Shown: positions 1 to 5,950 of the stretch, piece by piece
Layout: each line of letters opens with the position of its first letter
Position numbering within the stretch: position 1 is the first letter of the stretch
Origin: Candidatus Omnitrophota bacterium
Lineage (GTDB): Bacteria; Omnitrophota; Omnitrophia; Omnitrophales; Danuiimicrobiaceae
DNA: 10,885 nt
NCBI GenBank assembly: GCA_016206945.1
Contig: JACQQP010000146.1
Location: 1 to 10,885, forward strand
Direction of reading: 5' to 3'
Notes under the pieces: generated by a model
What the model saw: the letters and a program-made list of their open reading frames with translations, nothing else
What the model was told of the DNA's origin: nothing
Database searches by the model: none
Position numbers and translations under genes: made by a program

Positions 1-128
1 AGAGGTCCTACAATAGGGAAGTTGATTTTGGTTCCGAGGTCTTCCATTTCCTTAAGGAGCGGATCCTCGAGGGGATAAAGGTTTTGAATGTAACGCTCAA
101 TTTCTGGGGAAGTGATGACAGTCTCCAT
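1..128 (-). CDS. O-methyltransferase, N-terminal part (gene runs off the window)
   Basis: Only the first 42 codons are present. The translation starts METVITSPEIERYIQ and ends near KINFPIVGPL. The pattern of an early 'PEIERYI' helix, a 'DPLLKEME' segment and then 'FPIVGP' matches the N-terminus of the SAM-dependent O-methyltransferase family 3 (caffeoyl-CoA OMT-like, COG4122), whose bacterial members methylate small phenolic substrates or tRNA wobble uridine. The SAM-binding core lies outside the window, so the substrate cannot be judged. The ATG (128-126) is preceded on this strand by AGGTGATGGG, which serves as Shine-Dalgarno sequence and is the end of the structured repeat at 128-218. The gene diverges from polX. 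The family call is fairly good for so short a stretch; the specific function is unknown. Confidence 0.72.
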   Translation of the reverse strand, partial: METVITSPEIERYIQNLYPLEDPLLKEMEDLGTKINFPIVGP

Positions 129-218
129 CCCATCACCTGCTTTGCGCGCCACTCCCATCACCTAGTGGCGAGATTTCTTTTAGAAATGGGCCCGAAGGGC
201 CTAAAGCAGGTGATGGGA
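128..218. repeat. Cloverleaf palindromic element, copy 1 (leader of the O-methyltransferase)
   Basis: Perfect 16-bp terminal inverted repeats, TCCCATCACCTGCTTT (128-143) and its complement (203-218), enclose three adjacent hairpins. Arm 1 is CGCCACT/AGTGGCG (147-153/164-170, 10-nt loop). Arm 2 is ATTTCT/AGAAAT (173-178/182-187, 3-nt loop). Arm 3 is GGCCC/GGGCC (189-193/197-201, loop GAA). Almost no base is left unpaired between arms, so the single strand would fold as a four-way cloverleaf. It lacks the T-loop and CCA-end features of a tRNA. On the minus strand its end supplies AGGTGATGGG directly before the ATG of the methyltransferase. The arm 1 stem and loop hold a second copy of TCCCATCACCT (153-163). 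It shares its architecture with the element at 2081-2184. Confidence 0.85.
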
Positions 219-281
219 CCATAGAGGGCGAAATTATAGCACCAGAGAGCGAAATTTAGTACTATATTCAAGTGCAGAAAA
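219..281. other. Spacer with a short imperfect direct repeat
   Basis: Between the two palindromic elements of the divergent spacer, GAGGGCGAAATTATAG (225-240) is followed about 24 nt later by GAGAGCGAAATTTAG. The repeat may be a leftover of repeat insertion or a pair of protein-binding sites. Nothing in the sequence decides between these, and no small open reading frame is convincing here. Confidence 0.35.
233..241 (-). promoter_or_regulatory. Candidate extended -10 promoter for the O-methyltransferase
   Basis: Read on the minus strand, positions 241-233 give TGCTATAAT, an extended -10 box with a perfect TATAAT hexamer. No good -35 is seen at the usual spacing, which is tolerated for extended -10 promoters. 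A start about 7 nt downstream would put the whole cloverleaf element (218-128) into the 5' leader. The call rests on the motif and its position only. Confidence 0.42.
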
Positions 282-329
282 GGGGACAGGCTACTTTTTA
301 ACGGGCGTTGTAAAAAGTAGCCTGTCCCC
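282..329. repeat. REP-like hairpin abutting the polX start
   Basis: Two perfect 19-nt arms (282-300 and 311-329) flank a 10-nt loop. The arm reads GGGGACAGGCTACTTTTTA. The outer core GGGACAGG also occurs in the palindrome inside queG (3139-3146, complement 3173-3180), so the two may belong to one repeat family. Such hairpins are typical of REP sequences mobilised by Y1/TnpA-REP (RAYT) transposases; that link is inferred, since no transposase gene is in the window. The arm ends 8 nt before the first possible polX ATG and occupies the place where a ribosome-binding site would be expected. No T-run follows, so it is not a standard terminator. Confidence 0.8.
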
Positions 330-346
330 ATTATGCCATGACGCTT

Positions 347-2080
347 ATGGACAATAAAGCAATCGCCGAGGTATTGGAAGAAATTGGTGAACTCCTTGAA
401 ATCAAGGGGGACAATCCTTTTAAGATCCGTGCTTACCATAACGCCGCTCGCATTTTGGAAGGAATGAGCCGTGATGCTCAGGAATTAGTCGAAAAAGGGA
501 CGCTTCGCCAGATCAAAGGAATTGGCGAGGCGCTTGCTGAAAAAATTACAGAACTGGTTCAAACGGGAAAATGCAAGCATCATTTGGAACTTAAGAAATC
601 TCTTCCAAAAGGAATTTTAGACCTCCTCGAAATCCCAGGACTGGGTCCGAAACGTGCCAAGGTCCTCTACGAAAAGCTCAAAATCAAAAGCGTTTCTGAT
701 CTTGAAAAAGCATGTCAAAGAAACAAATTGGCTGAGTTGGACGGGTTTGGGGAAAAATCTCAGTCTAAGATTTTGGAAGGCATTAAGCATCATAAAAAAA
801 CAGAAGGTTATTTTCTGATTTCTCAGGCAACCGAAGAGGGCGGGCAATTTGTTCGGTATCTTAAAAAGTTAAGGGATGTTATCCGCATCGAAGTGGCGGG
901 AAGTTTAAGGCGGCACAAAGAGATTGTCCATGACATAGACATTTTGGTGAGCAGCAAGCGGCCTCACTCCATTAACGAGGCCTTTACGCGTTATTCGGAA
1001 GTAGATCAAGTTCTGGCGAAAGGTGAGACCAAATCAAGTGTCATTTTAAAATCTGGAATTCAGGTGGACTTGAGAACGATTACGGACCAGGAATTTCCGT
1101 ACGCCCTATATTATTTTACCGGGAGCAAAGAGCACAACGTGGCCGTTCGTACGATTGCAAAGCGAACGGGTTTTAAAATTAGCGAGTACGGGATTTTTAA
1201 AGGCAAACGATTCATTTCTTGCAAGGATGAAGCCGATATTTTTAAAGTCTTTGGTCTTCATTACATTCCGCCGGAACTTCGGGAAAATACGGGTGAGATT
1301 GAAGCAGCGAGAGTAGGGGCGTATGGCCATACGCCCCTACCAAAGTTGGTTGAAGAAAAAGATATCAAAGGCGTTTTTCATGTCCATTCGACTTATAGTG
1401 ATGGCGTTGCTTCTCTTGAAGAGATGATCCGCCGCTCCGAGGAACTCGGATATGAGTATGTGGGCATTTCCGATCATTCGAAAACCGCGGTTTACGCCAA
1501 CGGACTTTCGGAAGAGCGGCTTAAGAAACAGCACAAGGAGTTAGATCAGCTCGAGAAAAGATTTAAAAAGATCCGGATCTTCCGCGGAATCGAATCTGAC
1601 ATTCTGCAGGATGGCTCGCTGGATTATTCGGATAAAATCCTTGATACGTTTGATTTTGTGATCGGTTCCATCCATTCACGGTTTCAGATGCCTGAGCGCG
1701 AAATGACCAAGCGAATTTGCCGCGCGATGGAACATCCCCGAATGTCGATTTTGGGACATCCGACGGGACGGCTTCTTTTGGGCAGGGTGGGTTATGCCAT
1801 TGATTATGACGCGGTTTTTGAAACGGCGAAGAAAAATGGCGTTGCAATTGAACTCAACGCAAATCCTCACCGCCTGGACTTGGATTGGCGCGTTTGCCGC
1901 AAGGCAAAAGCCCAGGACGTTCGCCTATGCATTAATCCTGATGCTCATAGCGTCGAGGGTTTGAGCGACGTTCCTTATGGAGTGGGAATTGCTCGGAAGG
2001 GCTGGCTTGAAAGGCGGAATATATTGAATACGATGTCCGTTTCCGAAATGGAAAAGTTTTTAGAGGCTCGCAAAAGATGA
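347..2080 (+). CDS. polX: DNA polymerase X family protein with PHP exonuclease domain (PolX)
   Basis: This is a bacterial PolX: gap-filling DNA polymerase plus Mn-dependent 3'-5' exonuclease/AP endonuclease, acting in base-excision repair in the cytoplasm. Numbered from the upstream ATG at 338, helix-hairpin-helix segments lie near 57-70 (IKGIGEALAEKI), 97-111 (IPGLGPKRA) and 134-146 (LDGFGEKS). The polymerase aspartates are in HDID (D199, D201) and VDLR (D244). The PHP domain from about 345 has metal ligands in FHVHSTYSDG (H348, H350), SDH (D379, H380), GSIHS, LGHPTGR and NPDAH (D535, H537). The length of about 577-580 residues is normal. ATG 347 (MDNKAIAEVLEEIG) fits the family N-terminus better than ATG 338, but neither has a clear Shine-Dalgarno because a repeat hairpin sits just upstream. 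A 28-bp palindrome is translated in the linker between the two domains (residues 326-335). Confidence 0.95.
   Translation: MDNKAIAEVLEEIGELLEIKGDNPFKIRAYHNAARILEGMSRDAQELVEKGTLRQIKGIGEALAEKITELVQTGKCKHHLELKKSLPKGILDLLEIPGLGPKRAKVLYEKLKIKSVSDLEKACQRNKLAELDGFGEKSQSKILEGIKHHKKTEGYFLISQATEEGGQFVRYLKKLRDVIRIEVAGSLRRHKEIVHDIDILVSSKRPHSINEAFTRYSEVDQVLAKGETKSSVILKSGIQVDLRTITDQEFPYALYYFTGSKEHNVAVRTIAKRTGFKISEYGIFKGKRFISCKDEADIFKVFGLHYIPPELRENTGEIEAARVGAYGHTPLPKLVEEKDIKGVFHVHSTYSDGVASLEEMIRRSEELGYEYVGISDHSKTAVYANGLSEERLKKQHKELDQLEKRFKKIRIFRGIESDILQDGSLDYSDKILDTFDFVIGSIHSRFQMPEREMTKRICRAMEHPRMSILGHPTGRLLLGRVGYAIDYDAVFETAKKNGVAIELNANPHRLDLDWRVCRKAKAQDVRLCINPDAHSVEGLSDVPYGVGIARKGWLERRNILNTMSVSEMEKFLEARKR
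1313..1340. repeat. 28-bp perfect palindrome translated inside polX
   Basis: GTAGGGGCGTATGG is followed directly by its own complement, giving a 28-bp palindrome with no loop. It encodes roughly VGAYGHTPL between GEIEAAR and PKLVEE. In other PolX proteins this interdomain linker runs straight from GEIEAA(K/R) through a few residues to LPKL(I/V), so about five residues appear to be extra. The GTAGGGGCG...CGCCCCTAC type of palindrome is a widespread dispersed repeat in bacterial genomes. Confidence 0.8.
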
Positions 2081-2184
2081 TCCCACCAACTGCTTTAAAA
2101 GAGCGCTTGATTATGAACGTAAGTGCTCTTTTATTTCTGAAAGAAATTCTGCCCCGTACAGGGCAGAGAAAGCAGGTGGTGGGA
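2081..2184. repeat. Cloverleaf palindromic element, copy 2 (fills the polX-nth gap)
   Basis: The 16-bp terminal inverted repeats (2081-2096 and 2169-2184) match those of the element at 128-218 apart from a few changes, with one internal mismatch (A2089 opposite G2176). Inside are three hairpins in the same order. Arm 1 is 12 bp with one G-U pair (2097-2108/2121-2132). Arm 2 is ATTTCT-GAA-AGAAAT (2133-2147), the same stem as in copy 1. Arm 3 is TCTGCCC/GGGCAGA (2148-2154/2161-2167). The element begins on the base after the polX TGA and its last base is the A of the nth ATG. Its right end therefore provides AGGTGGTGGG as ribosome-binding site for nth, buried in the closing stem. Arms 1 and 3 have changed sequence relative to copy 1 while remaining paired. 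Confidence 0.87.
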
Positions 2185-2876
2185 TGATCGCGGAAAGTTT
2201 GGACTCAAAGAAAAAACGAGCTTTAGAAATGATCAAGCGCCTTAAGAAAAAATTTCCGGAGGCTCGAATCGAACTTCATTTTAAAAATCCAATTGAGCTT
2301 CTTGTGGCCGTCATTCTTTCGGCTCAATGTACCGATAAGCGGGTGAATATGGTAACGCCCGCTCTTTTTAAGAAATATAAGACAGCAAAGGATTATGCGA
2401 AGGCCAACCCGAAGACTTTTGAAAAAGAAATTCATTCTACCGGATTTTATCGTGCAAAAGCGAAAAGTATCATTGGATCTATGAAAGAAATCGTGAAGCG
2501 CTTCGACGGCAAAGTACCGAATCGAATGCAAGACTTGATCCCATTGCCAGGAATAGGCCGGAAAACCGCCAACGTCATTTTGGGCAATGTTTATGGAATT
2601 CCCGGTCTTGTGGTCGACACCCATATGAAGCGTGTTGCGAATCGCTTGGGCCTTACGAATCAACAGGATCCAGTTAAAATTGAATTCGAATTAAATGAAA
2701 TTATCCCCAAAAAAGAATGGACCCTTTTTTCCCACTTGATTATTTGGCATGGCCGCCGCACGTGTTTTGCGCGGAAGCCCAATTGTGCGGAATGCACTAT
2801 TAATGAATTGTGTCCTTCGCGCGAAGACATCAAGCAGGTGCCTGTTGGATTGAAGAAGTTAAAGGTGACAGTTTGA
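2184..2876 (+). CDS. nth: Endonuclease III (DNA glycosylase/AP lyase)
   Basis: This base-excision repair enzyme removes oxidised pyrimidines and cleaves the resulting abasic site by beta-elimination. At 230 residues it is slightly longer than the usual 210-220. The helix-hairpin-helix is LPGIGRKTAN (121-130) with the catalytic lysine K127, and the catalytic aspartate is D145 in VVDTHMKR. The [4Fe-4S] loop is intact, C194-x6-C201-x2-C204-x5-C210. The start is ATG 2184, at the end of the structured repeat, with AGGTGGTGGG just before it; a leucine/lysine-rich N-terminus of about 15 residues precedes the family core. It probably forms a transcription unit with polX upstream and queG downstream. 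Its TGA overlaps the queG TTG start (TTGA). Confidence 0.96.
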   Translation: MIAESLDSKKKRALEMIKRLKKKFPEARIELHFKNPIELLVAVILSAQCTDKRVNMVTPALFKKYKTAKDYAKANPKTFEKEIHSTGFYRAKAKSIIGSMKEIVKRFDGKVPNRMQDLIPLPGIGRKTANVILGNVYGIPGLVVDTHMKRVANRLGLTNQQDPVKIEFELNEIIPKKEWTLFSHLIIWHGRRTCFARKPNCAECTINELCPSREDIKQVPVGLKKLKVTV

Positions 2877-4018
2877 CGATTAACGCGAAACGCATCAAAA
2901 CCTTGGCTCAAGAGATAGGATTCCATGCTTGTGGAATCACGCTTCCAAAACCCGTTTATGAAGCAGAGGTTGCTTTGAACAAATGGGTCGAGCAAGGGAA
3001 ACATGGCCAGATGAAATACCTTGAGAATTACGATGCTCGCAAGGATCAGTTTTGGAAGAATTTTCGTGAGGCGAAAAGTGTGATTGTTCTTGGGGTGAAT
3101 TATTTTTCGAGCAATCATGACGGTACCAGTTCTGTTACGGGACAGGTTTTTTTTCGAGCCGCCGGAACAAAACCTGTCCCGGCCAGAACTGGTACCGATC
3201 CGATAGTTGGTCGGAGGGTGAGATTAAGCGGTCGCGTGGCCCGTTACGCCTGGGGCAGGGATTACCACAAGGTGATCGCAAGAAGGCTGGAGGAGTTGAA
3301 GCAAAGGATTCAGGCAGAATCAGAATGCGAAATTTATTTTGATTCGGCGGTCGATACAAAACCTCTTTTGGAACGAACGCTTGCCCAACGGGCAGGCCTT
3401 GGATTTATCGGAAAGCAGACTCAGCTTTTGTCACTTCAATTTGGGCCCTGGCTCTTTCTCGCTGAATTGATTACCGATCTGGAACTTGAACCTGATATGC
3501 CGTTTCAAGGAAGTTGCGGAACGTGTCGGTTGTGTATCGACGAATGTCCAACAAATGCCATTGAAGAAACGGGCCATATCGATGCCAGGAAATGTATTGC
3601 TTATTTGACGATTGAACATAAAACCGCGATCCCGGTTGAATTGCGGCCCAAAATCAAAAATTGGGTATTTGGCTGCGATGAGTGCCTCAATGTGTGTCCT
3701 TATACGGCGAAGCAAAAGGAGACCGATTGGGGAGAGCTGACTGCCGAATCTGGTTTCGCGAGAGATCTTGATCTTTTGAAGTTATTTGAAATAAAAAGCA
3801 ATCGGGAATACCGAAGCAAATTTAGCCACAGTCCCATCTCCCGCGCCAATCGAAAACAGCTTCTCCGGAACGCCTGCGTGGTTTTAGGGAATTCAGGCTC
3901 TCGGGCTGCCCTGCCGATAGTAGAAAAGGCGCTTGACGACTCATCATTGCTTGTTCGAGAGCATGCCCAGTGGGCGATTGACGAAATTCGTCGAAAGACT
4001 GCCGAGGTCGTATTCTAA
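2873..4018 (+). CDS. queG: Epoxyqueuosine reductase QueG
   Basis: QueG catalyses the last step of queuosine synthesis, the cobalamin- and Fe-S-dependent reduction of epoxyqueuosine to queuosine in the tRNA anticodon. From the TTG start the protein has 381 residues. Diagnostic segments are ARYAWGRDYHKV (about 123-134), VDTKPLLERTLAQRAGLGFIG (160-180), two ferredoxin-type clusters (CGTCRLCIDEC at 215-225 and CDECLNVC at 268-275, with C241 between them) and a C-terminal HEAT-like repeat (LPIVEKALDDSSLLVREHA). TTG 2873 is chosen because AAGGTGA lies 5 nt upstream and the family N-terminus (KRIKTLAQEIGFHACGI) follows at once; it overlaps the nth stop, implying coupling. Residues 83-109 are an in-frame translated palindrome in front of the ARYAWGRDYH motif. 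All recognisable motifs remain, so the enzyme is probably active. Confidence 0.94.
   Translation: MTINAKRIKTLAQEIGFHACGITLPKPVYEAEVALNKWVEQGKHGQMKYLENYDARKDQFWKNFREAKSVIVLGVNYFSSNHDGTSSVTGQVFFRAAGTKPVPARTGTDPIVGRRVRLSGRVARYAWGRDYHKVIARRLEELKQRIQAESECEIYFDSAVDTKPLLERTLAQRAGLGFIGKQTQLLSLQFGPWLFLAELITDLELEPDMPFQGSCGTCRLCIDECPTNAIEETGHIDARKCIAYLTIEHKTAIPVELRPKIKNWVFGCDECLNVCPYTAKQKETDWGELTAESGFARDLDLLKLFEIKSNREYRSKFSHSPISRANRKQLLRNACVVLGNSGSRAALPIVEKALDDSSLLVREHAQWAIDEIRRKTAEVVF
3121..3197. repeat. 77-bp palindromic element translated in frame inside queG
   Basis: Outer arms CGGTACCAGTTCTG (3121-3134) and their exact complement (3184-3197) enclose inner arms CGGGACAGGTTTT (3138-3150) and their complement (3169-3181). 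It adds a stretch (about TSSVTGQVFFRAAGTK and on to TGTD) that other QueG proteins lack between the NYF segment and (G)RVARYAWGRDYH. No stop or frameshift results. The GGGACAGG core is shared with the hairpin at 282-329. Confidence 0.88.
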
Positions 4019-4112
4019 GTTATTTATTAGAAATAACTTATGAAGTCTACTAACCCTTTTCCTTATCCCGGACGTCCAATCGGGTGACATTAGGAAAAGC
4101 CCGATAAGGGAT
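4016..4112. other. Hairpin-rich leader before the repeat-protein operon
   Basis: A 10-bp AT-rich hairpin begins on the queG stop codon (TAAGTTATTT 4016-4025 / 4031-4040, loop ATTAG). After a short gap comes an imperfect inverted repeat: CCCTTTTCCTTATC (4054-4067) pairs with GATAAGGGATAAAGGG (4103-4118) with a small bulge, and the interior holds the palindrome GGACGTCC. No T-run follows either hairpin, so termination after queG is not assured. The second structure ends close to the AGGGGG ribosome-binding site of the next gene. It could be a repeat remnant or a leader RNA; no known riboswitch class is recognised. Confidence 0.45.
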
Positions 4113-4129
4113 AAAGGGGGATTCAGAAA

Positions 4130-5311
4130 ATGAATACGAATATAAAGGTTATACTTGTGATGGGTTTTATCGGTCTGGGATTTGTTCCGTATGTTTTGGC
4201 GGAGGATGCGTCTCAGACAGGTCAAGGTGTTCAAGATAGGGTTGCCCACCTGAAAACGCTTCGGAGTGAAAATCCAGCGGCGTTTCGCGAAGAGCTTCAA
4301 AAGCACCGTGAACAAACGAAAGAACGGCTTGCAAAGCTTCGCGAAGAAAATCCAGAAAAATTCAAGGAAGTAGCTGAGAAAAAGCGTCATCGCACTCGCG
4401 AACGGTTTGAGCGCTTGCATCAGGACAATCCCGAGAAATGGCGGGAGTTCATGCAGAAACATCGTGAGCGGCTTGAACAAAAGGCCGAATCCATTAAAAC
4501 GAAACATCCTGAGAAATACGAACAGTTTTCGAAAAGACGCGATCATCAACTGGCGCAGCTTGCGAAAAACCATCCAAAGCGTTTCCAGGAGTTTCTTAAA
4601 AACCATCCGCATTTGAGGGAACGTTTACAGAATGTTCAGACAAGAGATGGGATGGAAGATATTCGCGATCGTTGGGAAGACAAACGGGATCGACGCGAAG
4701 ATGTCAGAGATCGCAGAGAGGATATTCGAGACCATCGCGAAGATTTTCGGGATCGGAAAGAAGACCGTAGGGATCGACAAGAAGACGTTCGAGATCGGAG
4801 AGAAGATCGACTGGATCGGCTTGAAGATATTCGAGATGCCCAGCATGACGGCGGCCGCTTAGATCGTCTAGAAGATATTCGTGATCGTCAAGAAGACCGG
4901 TGGGATCGGCGTGAAGATGTGCGTGATCAGAAGGAAGATATCCGTGACCGGAGAGAGGATTTCCGTGACCGCCGGGAGGACTTTCGCGACCGGAGAGAAA
5001 ATGTAGTCGATCGAAGGGAAAACTTTCGAGACAGGATGAATGTTGGAGGCACTCCACAAGGTCCTAGATCAGGTCCATTCGCTGGCGCAAAAGGAGATGG
5101 TCCTAGAAGAGATGTACATGCTGGAGGCCCGAGAGCTGGAAGAAGTCAAGTAGGAGGAAGCCCGCGAGGAGGAGGTCTGAGAGCAGGCGTGCACGGTGGT
5201 GGGCCAAGATCTGGAGGCGGTCAAGTGGGAAGAGGACCGCAGGGCGGAGGCACTCGTAGCGGGGGCCATCGTGGCGGTGGACATGGCGGCGGTCCGAGAG
5301 GACGAAGATAA
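4130..5311 (+). CDS. Exported Arg/Asp heptad-repeat protein with Gly/Arg-rich tail
   Basis: No named family is recognised. The 393 residues divide into four parts. Residues 1-24 are a signal peptide (MNTNIKVILVMGFIGLGF, cut after VLA). Residues 45-168 hold about five degenerate 26-residue units built on NPxxF/W/Y followed by basic-acidic helix (for example ENPEKFKE, DNPEKWRE, KHPEKYEQ). Residues 175-303 hold about 18 heptads of the form ED(V/I/F)RDRR, interrupted once at HDGGR. Residues 306-393 are Gly/Arg/Pro-rich. The heptads, with a hydrophobic residue once per turn-pair and i/i+4 opposite charges, suggest a long stable single helix or coiled coil. The protein is very arginine-rich. The start follows AGGGGG with 11-nt spacing. 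The stop is 3 nt before the sigma-factor ATG, so the two are likely co-transcribed. A structural or sensory role in the periplasm is a guess. Confidence 0.82.
   Translation: MNTNIKVILVMGFIGLGFVPYVLAEDASQTGQGVQDRVAHLKTLRSENPAAFREELQKHREQTKERLAKLREENPEKFKEVAEKKRHRTRERFERLHQDNPEKWREFMQKHRERLEQKAESIKTKHPEKYEQFSKRRDHQLAQLAKNHPKRFQEFLKNHPHLRERLQNVQTRDGMEDIRDRWEDKRDRREDVRDRREDIRDHREDFRDRKEDRRDRQEDVRDRREDRLDRLEDIRDAQHDGGRLDRLEDIRDRQEDRWDRREDVRDQKEDIRDRREDFRDRREDFRDRRENVVDRRENFRDRMNVGGTPQGPRSGPFAGAKGDGPRRDVHAGGPRAGRSQVGGSPRGGGLRAGVHGGGPRSGGGQVGRGPQGGGTRSGGHRGGGHGGGPRGRR
4655..5038 (+). repeat. 21-bp tandem repeat array encoding ED(V/I/F)RDRR heptads
   Basis: About 18 units of 21 bp, typically GAAGAT(A/G)TTCGNGATCG plus a variable Arg/Gln codon pair, run head to tail. 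One break lies at 4844-4866 (DAQHDGGR). Synonymous codons vary between units (CGA, CGG, CGT, CGC, AGA for Arg), so the array is old enough to have drifted while the protein pattern was kept. The low complexity explains the many spurious open frames on both strands here. Confidence 0.85.
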
Positions 5312-5314
5312 CCC

Positions 5315-5950
5315 ATGGAGACAACAGCTCTTTCTGACGAAGCGCTGGTTACCAAAGCACGCCAAGGAGATCGAGACGCCTTCGGCGTGCTGGTCCATCG
5401 GTACCAGGCGCAAGCGATTTTGATTGCACAGAGCGTTCTCAGAAATTTTGAGCTTTCCAAAGATGCTTCGCAAAATGCCTTCGCGAAGGCGTATTTCGGA
5501 TTGGCGCGCTTTCGAGGAGAGGCAAAGTTTAAAACGTGGTTTTTTAGGATTGTACTTAATGAAGCCAAGGACATTTATCGGAAAGAAAAAGCACGAGGTC
5601 TTTTTAAGTTTTGGTCAGGCCGCGGAACAGAGGATGAAAACGTGGAATCTGTATTAGAGTTGATTCCCGCGGGCGGTCAATCTCCTCGGGAGGCATTTGA
5701 AGCGCAGGAGGCGAAACAACATCTGGAACGCGCGATTTATGAACTTCCTGAGCGCGAACGCGAAGTCTTTATTTTGCGGTATTTGAATGGCCTTGAGCTT
5801 TCCGAAGTTGCCGATACATTGGGTATTGCAATTGGGACAGTAAAGGCTCACTTGGCACATGGCATTCAGAAGTTAAGATCAATTTTACTTGCCCCAGCCG
5901 GAGTACAGAGTCAGGCTGGGAGCCTTCAAGGAGGTGGTGCCCGTGGATAA
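5315..5950 (+). CDS. ECF-type RNA polymerase sigma factor
   Basis: This 211-residue sigma-70 family protein of the extracytoplasmic-function group contains only regions 2 and 4. Region 2 covers about 22-95 (DAFGVLVHRYQ, then a FRGEAKFKTWFFRIVLNEAKD core). Region 4 covers about 134-190 (LPEREREVFILRYLNGLELSEVADTLGI with helix-turn-helix, then GTVKAHLAHGIQKLR). The linker 97-125 is variable, and the C-terminus (PAGVQSQAGSLQGGGARG) is a short Gly-rich tail. It sits 3 nt after the exported repeat protein and overlaps the next gene by 8 nt, a layout typical of a sigma factor with its own membrane regulator. No strong Shine-Dalgarno is seen (GAGAGGA about 12 nt upstream), so translation may be coupled to the upstream gene. 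Confidence 0.94.
   Translation: METTALSDEALVTKARQGDRDAFGVLVHRYQAQAILIAQSVLRNFELSKDASQNAFAKAYFGLARFRGEAKFKTWFFRIVLNEAKDIYRKEKARGLFKFWSGRGTEDENVESVLELIPAGGQSPREAFEAQEAKQHLERAIYELPEREREVFILRYLNGLELSEVADTLGIAIGTVKAHLAHGIQKLRSILLAPAGVQSQAGSLQGGGARG

Noticed and set aside
128..218. Cloverleaf fold at 128-218 as a tRNA gene
   Set aside because: The closing stem is 16 bp, not 7, and no T-loop GTTCRAAT, anticodon-loop or D-loop signature is present on either strand.
158..439. Minus-strand 93-codon open frame across the divergent spacer and polX start
   Set aside because: It is built largely from repeat DNA and the antisense of polX, with no plausible ribosome-binding site.
2223..3118. Minus-strand open frames opposite nth and the start of queG (146 and 152 codons)
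   Set aside because: They are shadows of well-conserved plus-strand genes; their translations show no domain pattern.
3944..4612. Long minus-strand open frame of 222 codons opposite the repeat-protein gene
   Set aside because: It spans the queG 3' end, the leader and the repeat gene, is Phe/Leu-rich as expected for the complement of Lys/Glu codons, and has no supporting ribosome-binding site or family resemblance.
4625..5059. Several repetitive open frames on both strands over the heptad repeats (IFxxI-type and DLxxL-type peptides)
   Set aside because: They are out-of-frame readings of the 21-bp repeat array, which has no stop codons in most frames.
5069..5574. Minus-strand Ser/Pro-rich open frames over the Gly-rich tail and the sigma gene
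   Set aside because: Low-complexity complement of Gly/Arg codons and of the ECF sigma coding sequence.
5893..5920. Hairpin CCCAGCC/GGCTGGG at the end of the sigma gene as a terminator or regulator
   Set aside because: The stem is only 7 bp with a 14-nt loop and no T-run; it may be chance in GC-rich coding sequence.
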